Source: CAVVDT01 sp963747005
GTDB taxonomy: Bacteria > Pseudomonadota > Alphaproteobacteria > Rhizobiales > Aestuariivirgaceae
Direction of reading: 5' to 3'
Length of the DNA stretch: 64,000 nt
NCBI GenBank assembly: GCA_963747005.1
Contig: CAVVDT010000009.1
Location: 62,001-126,000 of the forward strand
Made by a program: the position numbers and the translations under genes. The notes under the pieces were generated by a model that worked only from the letters and a program-made list of their open reading frames with translations, searched no databases and had not been told where the DNA came from. Below, in pieces: positions 8,268 to 17,618 of this stretch. Positions within the stretch are counted from its first letter, which is position 1. Each line of letters starts with the position of its first letter.

Positions 8268-9433
8268 CAGACCCGGAGTGACAGCGACCGGCTCGCTGTG
8301 GGAGGCGCATGTTGACGCCGCCTTTGTCCGCGAGGTGCGCACCTTCGTGAGCAGCAAGGTGGCTCCCGTTGCCGACCGGATCGACTGCGACGACATCTAT
8401 CCGGTCGACATCGTCAAGGACATGGCCGCGCACGGCTGGACGGCGTTGTGCCTTCCCACCGAATATGGTGGCGGTGGCCGAAGCTACGGCTATGCGACTG
8501 CATTGTGCGAAGAGCTCGGCTATGGCAGCGCCGCGGTGGCGATTTCTGTCATAACCATCTTTCAGGCCCAGACCATCATCAACCTTTTCGGCTCGGAGAG
8601 CCTCAAGAGGCGCTATCTGCCGCTCTTCGGCCGAGGACTGATTGCCTCTTATGCCCTCACCGAAGCCTCGCACGGCAGCGACATCCGTCACCTGGACACC
8701 AAGGCGCGGCTGGTACAGGGGGAGTGGGTCCTGGACGGCGAGAAGTCATTCATAACCTCCGGCTCGGCAGCTCGAGTTCCTTGTCATCCTCGCTGAGACA
8801 CAGGCCGGAGTCTCGGCCTTTGCGGTGCCGCACGACGCACCCGGCCTGTCGTCGTATATCGGCGAAAATTCGGCGACCTTCGGCCTGCGCAATGGTCCCC
8901 ACGTCAACCTGCGCCTCGACAGTGTCCGCCTGCCTGCCGATCATCTGATCGGCACTGAAGGCAAGGGGGTACGCCAGGCGGTCACCACGCTCGATTACTC
9001 CCGTACCCTTGCTGCCGGGGTAAGCCTTGGCGTCGCGCGGGCCGCCTTCGATGCGGCCCTGAGCTATACCGGCCATCGCACTGCTTTCGATCGGACGGTC
9101 CTGAACTTCCAGGGCATTCAGTGGTACTTCGCGGAATTGCTGGCCCAAATCGATGCCGCCCGGCTTCTCGTCTATCGCGCTGTCCGCGCGCTCGATACGC
9201 GCGAGGACATGATGCGCTATTCGAGCGCGGCTAAACTTGTGGCTTCATCGCTCGCCACTGAGGTCGCCGCCAAGGCGGTGCAGGTGTGTGGGGCGCACGG
9301 GACGATGCTAAACGCGCCCTATGGCCGCTTTCTGCGCGACGCCAAGACCTATGAGATAGGCGGCGGTTCTTCGGAGGTGTTGAAGAACACCATCGCAAAA
9401 TACCTCCTCGATCATGTGGAAGGCCGGTCATGA
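8254..9433 (+). pseudogene. acyl-CoA dehydrogenase interrupted by a +1 frameshift
   Basis: FAD-dependent acyl-CoA dehydrogenase that would oxidise an acyl-CoA to the enoyl-CoA. The frame from 8254 gives the N-terminal and middle domains, with YALTEASHGSD and GEKSFITSGSAA, then breaks; the frame shifted by one base continues at 8774 with EFLVILAET and runs through the C-terminal helical domain to 9433, including FDRTVLNFQGIQW and QVCGAHGTM. One surplus base, best placed at C8773 in GCAGCTCGAG, explains it; removing it gives a normal 392-residue enzyme. Either the gene is inactivated or the base is a sequencing error; two other genes here carry the same kind of lesion. The next gene overlaps the stop by 4 bp. 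Confidence 0.85.
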
Positions 9434-10977
9434 TCACCGATCTCGCGCGCCGCTGGAGCGAGCAAACGGCCAACGCCGCGTTTGTCGCCACCGACCACGG
9501 CACCTACACATTCGCCGAAATCTGGTCCCTGACCCGGCGCTTCGCGACAGGGTTGCGCAACCATGGCATCGGCACGGGCGATCACGTGGCGCTGATCGCC
9601 GGCAACAGCGCCGCCTATGTCGTGGCCTGGCTCGGCATCAATGCATTGGGTGCAGTCGCCGTGACGTTGAACGACCAGCTCAAGGGCGATGCCATCGACT
9701 ATTCGGTCGGCCAGTCGAACTCCAAGCTCATCGTCGCTGACTCGGCCTGGACCACGTCGAGGCACGCCGCCCTCAAGGCCGAGCGCCAGCACTTGCCGCT
9801 GGTCGAGATCGTATCGGAAACGGGCTTCCTCGACACACTGAAAGCCCTGGAACCCGGCAAGGTGGTGGTGCGAGATGCGGCCGACATCACCAGCATTCTC
9901 TACACCTCGGGCACGACCGGATTGCCCAAAGGCGTCTTATGCACCCATGGCGGGCACGTGGCGGTGGGGTCGGCCACGGCCAAGCTTCTGTCACTGTCGG
10001 CGCAGGACCGCACCATGCTGTTTATGCCGCTGTTCCACACAAATCCGCAGATGTACGGCGTCATGTCCGCCCTGACAGTCGGATCGTCGATCGCTCTGCG
10101 ACCCAAGTTCAGCGCCCAGAACTTCTTTGCCGACGCGCGCCGGTTCAAGGCGACGGGGTGCACCTTCGTTGGCACGGTGTTGTCCATCCTGGCGGCGCGC
10201 TATACCGATGCGGAGCATGACCACGCGCTGCGCTTCGCCGTCGGAGGCGGGACCACCAGGGAACTCGCCGATACGATCGGGGCGCGGTTCGGCTTTCGGG
10301 TGCACGAACTCTACGGTATGACCGAGACCGGTGGCTGGACCTCGGGCAATTCGGTGGCCGATACCCGACTGGGCTCAAACGGAAAGGTTCGTGACGATAT
10401 GGACGTCGCCATACTGGATGGCGACGACCGGCAACTCGGGCCGGGACAGCGCGGCGAGATCGCGGTGCGCCCGAAGCAGCCACACGTCATGCTCGCCGGC
10501 TACTACCGCAAGGCCGACCAGATGGTCGCGGCGTGCCGTAACCTCTGGTTTCATACCGGCGACATCGGCAGTTTCGACAACGATGGCTATCTCTATTTCC
10601 ATGGCCGCTCAAAGGAGCTTATCAGGCGGGCCGGCGAGATGATATCGCCGGTGGAAATCGAGATGCTGCTGCGCAAGATGCCGGGCATCGAGGACTGCGC
10701 CGTGGTAGGCGTTCCAGACGCGATCATGGGCGAGGAAATCAAGGCCGTCATCGTCGCCCCGACCGGGATCGAGCCGCAGTCGGTGCGTGGCTTCCTCAGC
10801 GACCACCTGCCGGAAGGCTTGCTGCCACGCTACGTGGAGGTCCGCGATTCGATCCCCAAGACGGAGACCGAGAAGATCCTGCGCCGCGAACTCGAATATC
10901 TCAACGACGATGTCGTCGACCTGCTGGCCGGACGGGCCGCAAGCCGGGGCAATCAGTGGATGGAGGAGAAGCAATGA
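9430..10977 (+). CDS. AMP-forming acyl-CoA ligase
   Basis: 515-residue ANL-superfamily ligase making an acyl-CoA from acid, ATP and CoA through an acyl-adenylate. Seen: P-loop SILYTSGTTGLPKGV near residue 157, ELYGMTETGG, hinge region TGDIGSFDNDGYLYFHGRSK and the C-terminal catalytic Lys in KTETEKILRREL. The ATG at 9430 overlaps the dehydrogenase stop by 4 bp. It probably activates the pathway's starting acid or a ring-opened acid; fatty, aromatic and alicyclic substrates cannot be told apart from sequence alone. Confidence 0.92.
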   Translation: MITDLARRWSEQTANAAFVATDHGTYTFAEIWSLTRRFATGLRNHGIGTGDHVALIAGNSAAYVVAWLGINALGAVAVTLNDQLKGDAIDYSVGQSNSKLIVADSAWTTSRHAALKAERQHLPLVEIVSETGFLDTLKALEPGKVVVRDAADITSILYTSGTTGLPKGVLCTHGGHVAVGSATAKLLSLSAQDRTMLFMPLFHTNPQMYGVMSALTVGSSIALRPKFSAQNFFADARRFKATGCTFVGTVLSILAARYTDAEHDHALRFAVGGGTTRELADTIGARFGFRVHELYGMTETGGWTSGNSVADTRLGSNGKVRDDMDVAILDGDDRQLGPGQRGEIAVRPKQPHVMLAGYYRKADQMVAACRNLWFHTGDIGSFDNDGYLYFHGRSKELIRRAGEMISPVEIEMLLRKMPGIEDCAVVGVPDAIMGEEIKAVIVAPTGIEPQSVRGFLSDHLPEGLLPRYVEVRDSIPKTETEKILRRELEYLNDDVVDLLAGRAASRGNQWMEEKQ

Positions 10978-11432
10978 CCAAATCCGCGACGAAATCCAAG
11001 CCCACCAAGGCCGGTGTCCGATCGGGCGGTCCGGGCTGGCCCGATCACCAGCCTCTCGTCGTCAACCACCTGCACGAGGAAGACTTCAAGTCCGGGGGCC
11101 TGCGCAGCTACGCCAACTATCGAGATCTCGGAATAAGCGCGGCGACCAACGGGATGGTTCTGGCCCACGTCATTCGCGCCGCCAAGCCCTTCGACCGCGA
11201 AAAGGTCGCTGTCCGTCACCATCATGACGTCGACTTCCATATGGTCTACTGCCTCAAGGGCTGGCTCACCCTCGAGTTCGAGGGCGAGGTGCACACCATG
11301 CGCCCCGGCACCTGCTGGCTGCAGCCACCCTCGGTGCGCCATACGGTGCTCGACTACTCGCCCGACTACGAGGTGATCGAGATCATCATGCCGGCCGACT
11401 TCGATACGGTACTTGAAGCAGATGACCACTAG
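10974..11432 (+). CDS. cupin-domain protein
   Basis: 152-residue single-cupin protein. Seen: motif 1 with HHHDVDFHMVYCLKGWLTLE, which supplies His and Glu metal ligands, then GEVHTMRPGTCWLQPPSVRH with the second-motif His. Such proteins are small metal dioxygenases, isomerases or sensors. The start at 10974 overlaps the ligase stop by 4 bp and has GGAGGAG 5-8 bp upstream; a slightly longer reading from 10956 is inferior. In this operon a ring-modifying or ring-cleaving role is possible but not shown. Confidence 0.82.
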   Translation: MTKSATKSKPTKAGVRSGGPGWPDHQPLVVNHLHEEDFKSGGLRSYANYRDLGISAATNGMVLAHVIRAAKPFDREKVAVRHHHDVDFHMVYCLKGWLTLEFEGEVHTMRPGTCWLQPPSVRHTVLDYSPDYEVIEIIMPADFDTVLEADDH

Positions 11433-13542
11433 TCCGCCTCGACCTCAGTTGCCGGCAGGCGGGACTGGCATGGACAAGCTCTTCAATCCCCGCGCCATTG
11501 CCGTGGTGGGTGCCTCGCCGGACGAGCACAAGCTGTCGGGCCGGCCGCTGAAGTACCTGCTTGCCAACGGGTATCGCGGCGACATTTATCCGGTTAGCGC
11601 CCGCCACAGCGTGATCTCCGGGCTCACGGCCTATGCGTCGATCGACGATCTGCCGGGCAACACCGATCTGGGCCTCATCATGCTGCCCGCCGCCGCCGTG
11701 CCGGATGCGCTTGAAGGCCTTGGCCGCAGGGGAGTGGCCTATGCCATTTCGGTTGCAAGCGGGTTTGCAGAGTCCGGCAACACCCAACTGCAGGAACGTC
11801 TGTCTGACATCTGCTCGACTTACGACATCCGCTTGATCGGTCCCAATTGCGTCGGCTTCATCAACCCGTCCTGCGGCGTGACGGCGACATTCTCGACAGT
11901 AGTCGGCCGCCGTATGCCGGCCCCCGGCCACCTTGCCATCGTCACCCAGAGCGGTGCCCTCGGCAATGCGATGCTGCAGAACTGCAATGAGCTCGGGCTG
12001 GGCATCAGATGCTGGGTGTCGGTCGGTAACGAGGCCGACCTCGGTGCTCTCGACTTCCTGCGCCATCTCATCGATGACCAAGGGACCCGAACCATCGCAT
12101 GCTTCATAGAAGGATTGAAGGACGGCGGTGAACTGGTCGCGCTCGGCCGCCGGGCACGCGCGAATGGCAAGACCGTCCTGGTTCTGCGCGCCGGCCGCTC
12201 GCTACTGGGCCGCCAGGCCTCCATCTCGCATACCGGCAAACTCGCCGGCTCGCCGCGGGTATGGACCGATGTCGCCCGGCAGGCGGGCATTCTGGAGGTT
12301 AGGACGCTCGACGACCTCGTCGACATGTGCCTGGCGCTTGAGCTGTTGGGCACGCGCGACCCAAGGGCGCCGCAGGGCCTTGGCGTTCTGACAATCTCCG
12401 GTGGCCTCGGCGTTCTGGTCTCCGACTTCTGCGCGGAATGGAAAATCCCTGTGCCGACTTTCGCCGTCGAGACCCAGGCACGACTACGCGGCTTGCTGCC
12501 CAGCCAGATGGCGGTCGCGAACCCTGTCGACACGGCACTGTTCGCCGACGAGAAGGGATATGCCGCATGTGCGCAAGCCGTTATCGAGGACCCCGAAGTG
12601 GGGACGCTGCTGCTGATCCTGACGTCGCTCGCGCATGACTACGAGGCGCTGTCGGTCTGGCTCACCACCTTTGCAGCAAGGGCGCGCCAGAATGGTCGGC
12701 GAGTCGCGGTGTCTTTCCTGTCGTCGGCCGACCAGGCAACGGCGGACCAGCGTCGCCGTCTGCACGAAGCTGGGATATTGGTCCTGCCAGATGCGCTGCG
12801 GGTGGTTAAGGCCCTTGGCGGACTGGCGCTGCTGGCAAGCGATGTCGCCGCGAGCGCATCAGCAACCGCGCCGGAAGGAGGTGCATTCACCACCGGTGAT
12901 CACCAGGTGTTCCTCGATCTGGCCGGCATCGCCTCGCCGGCAGCGATCAAGTGCGCGAGCGCAAGCGAGGCGGTTGTGGCAGCGAACCGCATCGGCATAC
13001 CGGTGGTCATGAAAGTCGCATCTCCCGATCTGCCGCACAAGACGGAAGCTGGCGGGGTGCGGCTCGACCTTGCTTCGCCCGCTGCCGTCGAGGCTGCATT
13101 TGCCGGAATCATGGACGATGTCCGCCGCCATGCACCCCAGGCGCGGATCGAAGGTGTAACGGTGCAGGCGATGGTCCAAGACGGCGTCGAACTCATCCTG
13201 GGCGGAACGACCGATCCCGAGCTCGGCAAGGTCATCATTCTGGGCAGCGGCGGCATCCTCGCCGAGCTCCTGGATGACGTCACCTTCCGCGTCCCGCCGC
13301 TAAGCCGGCGCGATGCCGACGACATGATCCACGCGCTCAGATGCGCGCCGCTTCTTCGCGGCTTCCGCAACTTGCCGAAAGCCGACCTCGCGGCGCTGAG
13401 CAACGCAATCATGAATGTCGCGGCGATTTTTGCAGCGAGCCCCGATTTGCGCGAGGTCGACATCAACCCCTTGAGCGTCTTGCCGGACGGCAAAGGCGTC
13501 AAGGCGCTCGATGTGCTTCTTGTAAGGAATGAGACGGAATGA
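11422..13542 (+). CDS. NDP-forming acyl-CoA synthetase (ACS family)
   Basis: About 706 residues with CoA-binding, succinyl-CoA-ligase-like and ATP-grasp domains fused, the arrangement of ADP-forming acetyl-CoA synthetases and of the feruloyl-CoA synthetase FerA of sphingomonads. Seen: LFNPRAIAVVGAS near residue 20, IGPNCVGFINP, VTQSGALG, the phospho-His region SISHTGKLAGS, and the ATP-grasp part with PVVMKVASPDLPHKTEAGGV and EVDINPLSV. The ATG at 11422 overlaps the cupin gene by 11 bp; ATG 11470, with GGCGGGA before it, is a good alternative. It is the second CoA-activating enzyme of the operon and may work in reverse to conserve energy as ATP. Confidence 0.88.
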   Translation: MTTSPPRPQLPAGGTGMDKLFNPRAIAVVGASPDEHKLSGRPLKYLLANGYRGDIYPVSARHSVISGLTAYASIDDLPGNTDLGLIMLPAAAVPDALEGLGRRGVAYAISVASGFAESGNTQLQERLSDICSTYDIRLIGPNCVGFINPSCGVTATFSTVVGRRMPAPGHLAIVTQSGALGNAMLQNCNELGLGIRCWVSVGNEADLGALDFLRHLIDDQGTRTIACFIEGLKDGGELVALGRRARANGKTVLVLRAGRSLLGRQASISHTGKLAGSPRVWTDVARQAGILEVRTLDDLVDMCLALELLGTRDPRAPQGLGVLTISGGLGVLVSDFCAEWKIPVPTFAVETQARLRGLLPSQMAVANPVDTALFADEKGYAACAQAVIEDPEVGTLLLILTSLAHDYEALSVWLTTFAARARQNGRRVAVSFLSSADQATADQRRRLHEAGILVLPDALRVVKALGGLALLASDVAASASATAPEGGAFTTGDHQVFLDLAGIASPAAIKCASASEAVVAANRIGIPVVMKVASPDLPHKTEAGGVRLDLASPAAVEAAFAGIMDDVRRHAPQARIEGVTVQAMVQDGVELILGGTTDPELGKVIILGSGGILAELLDDVTFRVPPLSRRDADDMIHALRCAPLLRGFRNLPKADLAALSNAIMNVAAIFAASPDLREVDINPLSVLPDGKGVKALDVLLVRNETE

Positions 13543-14528
13543 AAACCTATAGCGAACTCATGGCCCGCACCGATGCTCCGCCGGGTTCATCCTGGGGTCT
13601 GTTCGGCCCCGATGACGAGCTGGGGACCCTCAACTTCCTGACTGCGGAACGCACTCTCGCAGCGACCAGGCTCGTGCGCCACGGCAAAGTTTTCAATCTC
13701 GATTGCGCGTTGGACGCCTTCAGCCCGCCGATCGCCGCCCATCGCCGTCCGCTGGTACACCAGATATTCGGCAACAGCGTCCATCATCGCGACGACTATC
13801 TCGAGCAATTCTATCTGCAGAGCTCGACCCAGGTGGACGGCTTGCGCCACCACCGGCATCCCCGCTACGGCTTCTACAACGCGACGCCGGATGAGCAGGT
13901 GCGGGTCGGCACGCCAACCCTGGGTGTCAACCGTCAATCGCAGAAAGGTATCGCCGGTCGCGGCGTGCTGCTCGATCTCGACCGTTTCCTGCGTGCGCAG
14001 GACCGGGCGCTCGATCAACGTAGCGGGCAGGCCTTCCCAGTTTCGCTCCTCGATGAGGTTGCTGATGCCCAGGGCGTCGTGCTGTGCCCGGGCGACATTC
14101 TCATCCTCCGCACCGGCTGGATCGACCACTATTTCAACCGGGCAACCGCTGAAGAGAGGTCAAAGCTCCCGGGCCAGCCGCGATCTCCGGGGCTGGTACA
14201 GTCGCACACCACATTGGCCTGGTTATGGGATCATCAATTCTCCGTGGTGGCAGCCGACAATGCCGGCCTTGAAGCTATACCGGCCATCGCCGATTTGCCA
14301 TTCATTGCGGAGACGGTGGACCTGCCCGGCGTCAATCCCCATCACGCCGGCCTCATGCACCCCTACCTGATCGCGCTTCTCGGCATCGTCATCGGCGAGC
14401 TGTGGAACAGCGAAGAACTCGCGCGGGACTGTGCGGCGGACGGCGTCTACGAATTCTTGTTGTGCGCCAAGCCGCTCAACCTGACCGGCGGCGTCGGCTC
14501 ACCCGCCAATGCCATGGCCATCAAATGA
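13539..14528 (+). CDS. cyclase-family hydrolase (kynurenine-formamidase fold), variant metal motif
   Basis: 329-residue protein of the putative-cyclase family, whose members are metal hydrolases opening amides, lactones or enolised rings (kynurenine formamidase, isatin hydrolase). Seen: WGLFGPDDELGTLNFLT at the start, GVLLDLDRF, PGDILILRTGW and a C-terminal HPYLIALLGIVIGELWN. The usual HxGTHxDxxxH metal motif is represented by LQSSTQVDGLRH near residue 100: the Asp and last His remain, but two His are replaced by Gln. It belongs to the STQxDGL-type branch. Starts 4 bp inside the synthetase gene. A paralogue with the full motif is at 34851-35726. Confidence 0.85.
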   Translation: MKTYSELMARTDAPPGSSWGLFGPDDELGTLNFLTAERTLAATRLVRHGKVFNLDCALDAFSPPIAAHRRPLVHQIFGNSVHHRDDYLEQFYLQSSTQVDGLRHHRHPRYGFYNATPDEQVRVGTPTLGVNRQSQKGIAGRGVLLDLDRFLRAQDRALDQRSGQAFPVSLLDEVADAQGVVLCPGDILILRTGWIDHYFNRATAEERSKLPGQPRSPGLVQSHTTLAWLWDHQFSVVAADNAGLEAIPAIADLPFIAETVDLPGVNPHHAGLMHPYLIALLGIVIGELWNSEELARDCAADGVYEFLLCAKPLNLTGGVGSPANAMAIK

Positions 14529-15505
14529 GCACTTCAGTGGATAAGGACGGGGCCACTGCGGGGCACTTCATCGATATCTTCGGTTCGATGCCGACGGCCG
14601 ATCGTTTGGCCTTCGAAATCCTGTCCTGGGGCTCGGATCCGGGATATTCGGGCATCTTTCGCGATCGCTGGTCGGACCTGCAAAACCTGCCGCGCGAACT
14701 TGTCGAATCGGTAGCCGCGATGCCGCGCTCGGCCTTTCCGTCCGAGGCCGTCAAGCGCCTCGAACCGTTCGCCCGCCCCGCGAGCGACATCGTCGCCGAG
14801 CTGCGCCGGGCAGGGGCGGCAAAGACGGTACTCCACAATCTTTTACCGACCGAGCCCGGGCTGGCAAATGACGATCTCGCAGCCATCGTCGCGGACTTTC
14901 CGGACGATCTCATCGGCTTTGCGCGCATCGACCCGTCCAGGGGCAAGGACGCCGCTCGCGAGATCAGGCGTTGCGTCGCCGAGTTCAGTTTCAAGGGTGT
15001 TACAATGACGCCTTTCTGGCACAGCCTCAGGGCCAGTGACGAGGTTTGCCGGCCGATCTATGAGACCTGCATCGATCTCGGCATCCCGGTTTGGATTTAC
15101 TGCAGCGTGAACTGGTCGCGCGGCAAGTCACTGGAGTTCGAACATCCCTTGCACCTCGATGCTGTGGCTTCGCGCTACCCGGACCTCAAGATCATCGCCG
15201 GCCACGGCGGTTGGCCGTGGATTCCCGATATGGTCGCCGTCGCCTGGCGCCATCCCAATGTTTACGTCGACACCACCGCTTTTCGGCCGCGCCATATCGC
15301 GACCGCGGGCAGCGGCTGGGACATGTTGTGGTATTTCATGAACCGCACCCTCAGCGGCAAGGTGATATTCGGATCGACCTGGTCGCTCCTGGGCATGAGG
15401 CTGTCACAGGTGGTGGAGGAAGCCCGCTCCCTCGGCATCGACGGGAAGATCGAGCGGCGATGGCTTTCCGACAATGCGGCCAAGGCACTTGGGGTGGTGC
15501 CATGA
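14525..15505 (+). CDS. amidohydrolase_2-like protein without metal ligands, copy 1
   Basis: 326-residue TIM-barrel protein of the amidohydrolase_2/ACMSD-like group and last gene of the rightward operon (overlap of 4 bp with the previous stop). Seen: KIIAGHGGWPWIPDM followed by AWRHPNVYVDTTAFRPRH, typical of the family's second half. Unusual: the N-terminal HxH is replaced by IDIFGSM, and the barrel-end Asp, normally in GSDxP, is Thr in FGSTWSLLG. A paralogue with the same losses is at 19847-20704. It could be metal-independent, scaffolding, or an enzyme with new chemistry. Converges with 15526-17553, leaving 20 bp between them. Confidence 0.75.
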   Translation: MSTSVDKDGATAGHFIDIFGSMPTADRLAFEILSWGSDPGYSGIFRDRWSDLQNLPRELVESVAAMPRSAFPSEAVKRLEPFARPASDIVAELRRAGAAKTVLHNLLPTEPGLANDDLAAIVADFPDDLIGFARIDPSRGKDAAREIRRCVAEFSFKGVTMTPFWHSLRASDEVCRPIYETCIDLGIPVWIYCSVNWSRGKSLEFEHPLHLDAVASRYPDLKIIAGHGGWPWIPDMVAVAWRHPNVYVDTTAFRPRHIATAGSGWDMLWYFMNRTLSGKVIFGSTWSLLGMRLSQVVEEARSLGIDGKIERRWLSDNAAKALGVVP

Positions 15506-15525
15506 TCGGCATCCCCGTTACCACT

Positions 15526-17553
15526 TCAGATCATCCAGCCGCCGCGCTCACCGTCGAGCACTGCATCGTCGATTCGACGCGGTGCCAGGCAATCGCCGAT
15601 GGCGTACAGTTCGGAAACGCGGCCCTTGAGGTCCCGGTAGAGCTCGTCCGAGGCCTCGTTGCCCATGGCCAGGATCACCGAGTCCACCTCTTCGATTGTC
15701 AGGTGTTCGCCGCTGAAGCGGTCCACGCCGTGAACCGTGGTGCGGTCGATCGCGGTAACCAGCCATGACGGCGTGATGCGGATGCCCTTGGGCCGCAGGC
15801 GATGATAGAGCTCCGGAACGTGATTGATCGCCAGGTCACGGGCGGCGTGCAGCTGCGAAGTCACGATTTCGACCTCATGACCCAGGTCGGCCAGGTGTTC
15901 GGCCACGTAGGCGCCCGACAAATGGGGATCCTCGTCGACGATGACGACGCGGTGGCCGGGTACTCTACCCGGGGCAAAGACGTCCCAAAGCGTCCAGACA
16001 TGATCCTGTTCGGAACCCGGCAGGACCTCGATCTCGGGTCGCAAGGAGGTATAGCCGGTGCGTCTCGGCCGCGAGCCAGTTGCGACGATGACGGCGTCGG
16101 GCTGCAAGGCCAGCACGGTCTCGGTATCGGCGTCCACGCCCAGCCTGATGTCGGCCCTTGCGCGTCGCAGGCGATGCTCCTGCCAACGGGTGATCTCGCC
16201 GAAGCCCCGGCGCGTGGCGATGGAGGCGGTCAGCAGATTCTGGCCGCCAAGACGCTCCGTCCTTTCAAGCAGTGTCACGATGTGACCGCGCTCGATGGCG
16301 ATGCGGGCAGCAGCCATGCCGGCCGGGCCGCCACCGACGACGACCACCCGCTTGGAAATCTTCGCTGGGCGCATTCCGCCCATGCCCAGCTGAGCCTCCT
16401 TGCCCACCGCCACGTTGTGCACACAGGCAACGCCACGGCCCGACTGCAGTCCCATGAGGCAGGACTGGTTGGAATAGGTGCAGCGCCGTATATCCTCGAC
16501 GTCTCCCTTCATGGCCTTGTTGGGAAGTTCCGGATCGGAGATGAGGGCGCGCACCATGCCTATGAGATCGGCCTTGCCCGCGGCTATGAGCTCTTCGGCC
16601 AGTTCCGGCGACCCGATGCGCGAGACAACGCACACAGGCGTACCCGGAACCGCCGCCCTGATCTCGCCCGAAAGGCTCGCGAACAAGGCCTCGGGCGCCG
16701 TCATGTCGGCAATCCAGCCGGGAAACTGCATGTAGGTCATGCCGCTCACATTGAGGTAGTCGACCAGGCCGCTGCTCGCCAGCGCGATTGCTATTTCCCG
16801 GGCGATCGGCAGATCGATGCCGGCTGGCGAAAAATCGTCGCCGTTCATGCGGACGCCGACCACGAAATCAGGGGCCGCCGCCTTGCGGATCGCGGCAAGC
16901 GTCTCGAGCAGGAAGCGCATCCGATTCTCGAGACCGCCGCCATAGCGGTCGCTGCGCTTGTTGCTGGCGGGAGAAAGAAACTCGTGCAGCAGGTATCCCT
17001 GGGCCGCAAACACCTCCACGCCGTCGGCGCCGGCCTCGGCCATGTTGAGCGAAGACGCGACATAGGTCGCGATGAACTCCTCGATGTCCTCGATTTCCAT
17101 GGCCTTGGGTATCTGTCGCGTCTTGGGGCACGGAAGCGCCGAGGGCGCCCACAGCGGCAGGCCATAGTTGATCATTCCCGGCGCATAGTGCTGGCGGCCG
17201 CTGGCATTCAGTTGCGAAATGAACTTGGCGCCCGCCCGATGCACGCCGGCAATGAGCCGACGATAGGCCGGGATCAGCTCCCTTTCGCTTGCGAGGTCGA
17301 GGTTTCCGAGAGCCGAGAGGGGCAATGCCCCGCCCCAGCTTCCCAAATTTCGCCAAGAAGCGGGCATGATGAAGTTCGACATGACGATGAGTGCCGCACC
17401 GCCCTTGGCCCGCTCGATGTGATAGTCACCGACCCGATCGAGCGCATCGCCATGGCCTGAAAGGAAACTGACCCCGTGCGGAGGAACGACGATGCGGTTG
17501 CGAAGCTCGATCGAACCGATCTGGATCGGACTGAACAGATGTGGGAACCTCAT
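15526..17553 (-). CDS. 2,4-dienoyl-CoA reductase-like FMN/FAD/Fe-S oxidoreductase
   Basis: 675-residue enzyme with an Old-Yellow-Enzyme TIM barrel (residues 1-350, FMN), an Fe-S segment (358-377) and a FAD/NAD(P)-binding half with VVVVGGGPAGMAAA near residue 403, as in FadH-type 2,4-dienoyl-CoA reductase and trimethylamine dehydrogenase. Seen: LLHEFLSPASNKRSDRYGG and AGKADLIGMVRALISDPELP. Unusual: the 4Fe-4S ligand set reads C358-x2-S361-x3-C365-x11-C377, so the second Cys is Ser (codon TCC, one base from TGC). It probably reduces a conjugated ring or side-chain bond on a CoA thioester. Divergent from the SDR gene, 65 bp apart. Confidence 0.88.
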   Translation of the reverse strand: MRFPHLFSPIQIGSIELRNRIVVPPHGVSFLSGHGDALDRVGDYHIERAKGGAALIVMSNFIMPASWRNLGSWGGALPLSALGNLDLASERELIPAYRRLIAGVHRAGAKFISQLNASGRQHYAPGMINYGLPLWAPSALPCPKTRQIPKAMEIEDIEEFIATYVASSLNMAEAGADGVEVFAAQGYLLHEFLSPASNKRSDRYGGGLENRMRFLLETLAAIRKAAAPDFVVGVRMNGDDFSPAGIDLPIAREIAIALASSGLVDYLNVSGMTYMQFPGWIADMTAPEALFASLSGEIRAAVPGTPVCVVSRIGSPELAEELIAAGKADLIGMVRALISDPELPNKAMKGDVEDIRRCTYSNQSCLMGLQSGRGVACVHNVAVGKEAQLGMGGMRPAKISKRVVVVGGGPAGMAAARIAIERGHIVTLLERTERLGGQNLLTASIATRRGFGEITRWQEHRLRRARADIRLGVDADTETVLALQPDAVIVATGSRPRRTGYTSLRPEIEVLPGSEQDHVWTLWDVFAPGRVPGHRVVIVDEDPHLSGAYVAEHLADLGHEVEIVTSQLHAARDLAINHVPELYHRLRPKGIRITPSWLVTAIDRTTVHGVDRFSGEHLTIEEVDSVILAMGNEASDELYRDLKGRVSELYAIGDCLAPRRIDDAVLDGERGGWMI

Positions 17554-17574
17554 GGGTGGACAACCTCTGGCTTG

Positions 17575-17590
17575 CAGGCCTTCGGGCCTG
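17575..17590. other. stem-loop with TTCG tetraloop in divergent promoter gap
   Basis: CAGGCC, TTCG, GGCCTG: a perfect 6-bp stem with a stabilising tetraloop in the 65 bp between the flavoenzyme (leftward) and the SDR (rightward). There is no U-tract, so it is not a standard terminator. It could be a 5'-UTR hairpin or a protein site. Confidence 0.4.
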
Positions 17591-17618
17591 GCGCGATAGG
17601 TGAAACGGGGAACGCACG

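Noticed and set aside
15802..17460. Long open frame on the plus strand opposite the flavoenzyme
   Set aside because: It is antisense to a well-supported enzyme with clear motifs; long antisense frames are common in GC-rich codon-biased DNA, and the translation has no recognisable domain.
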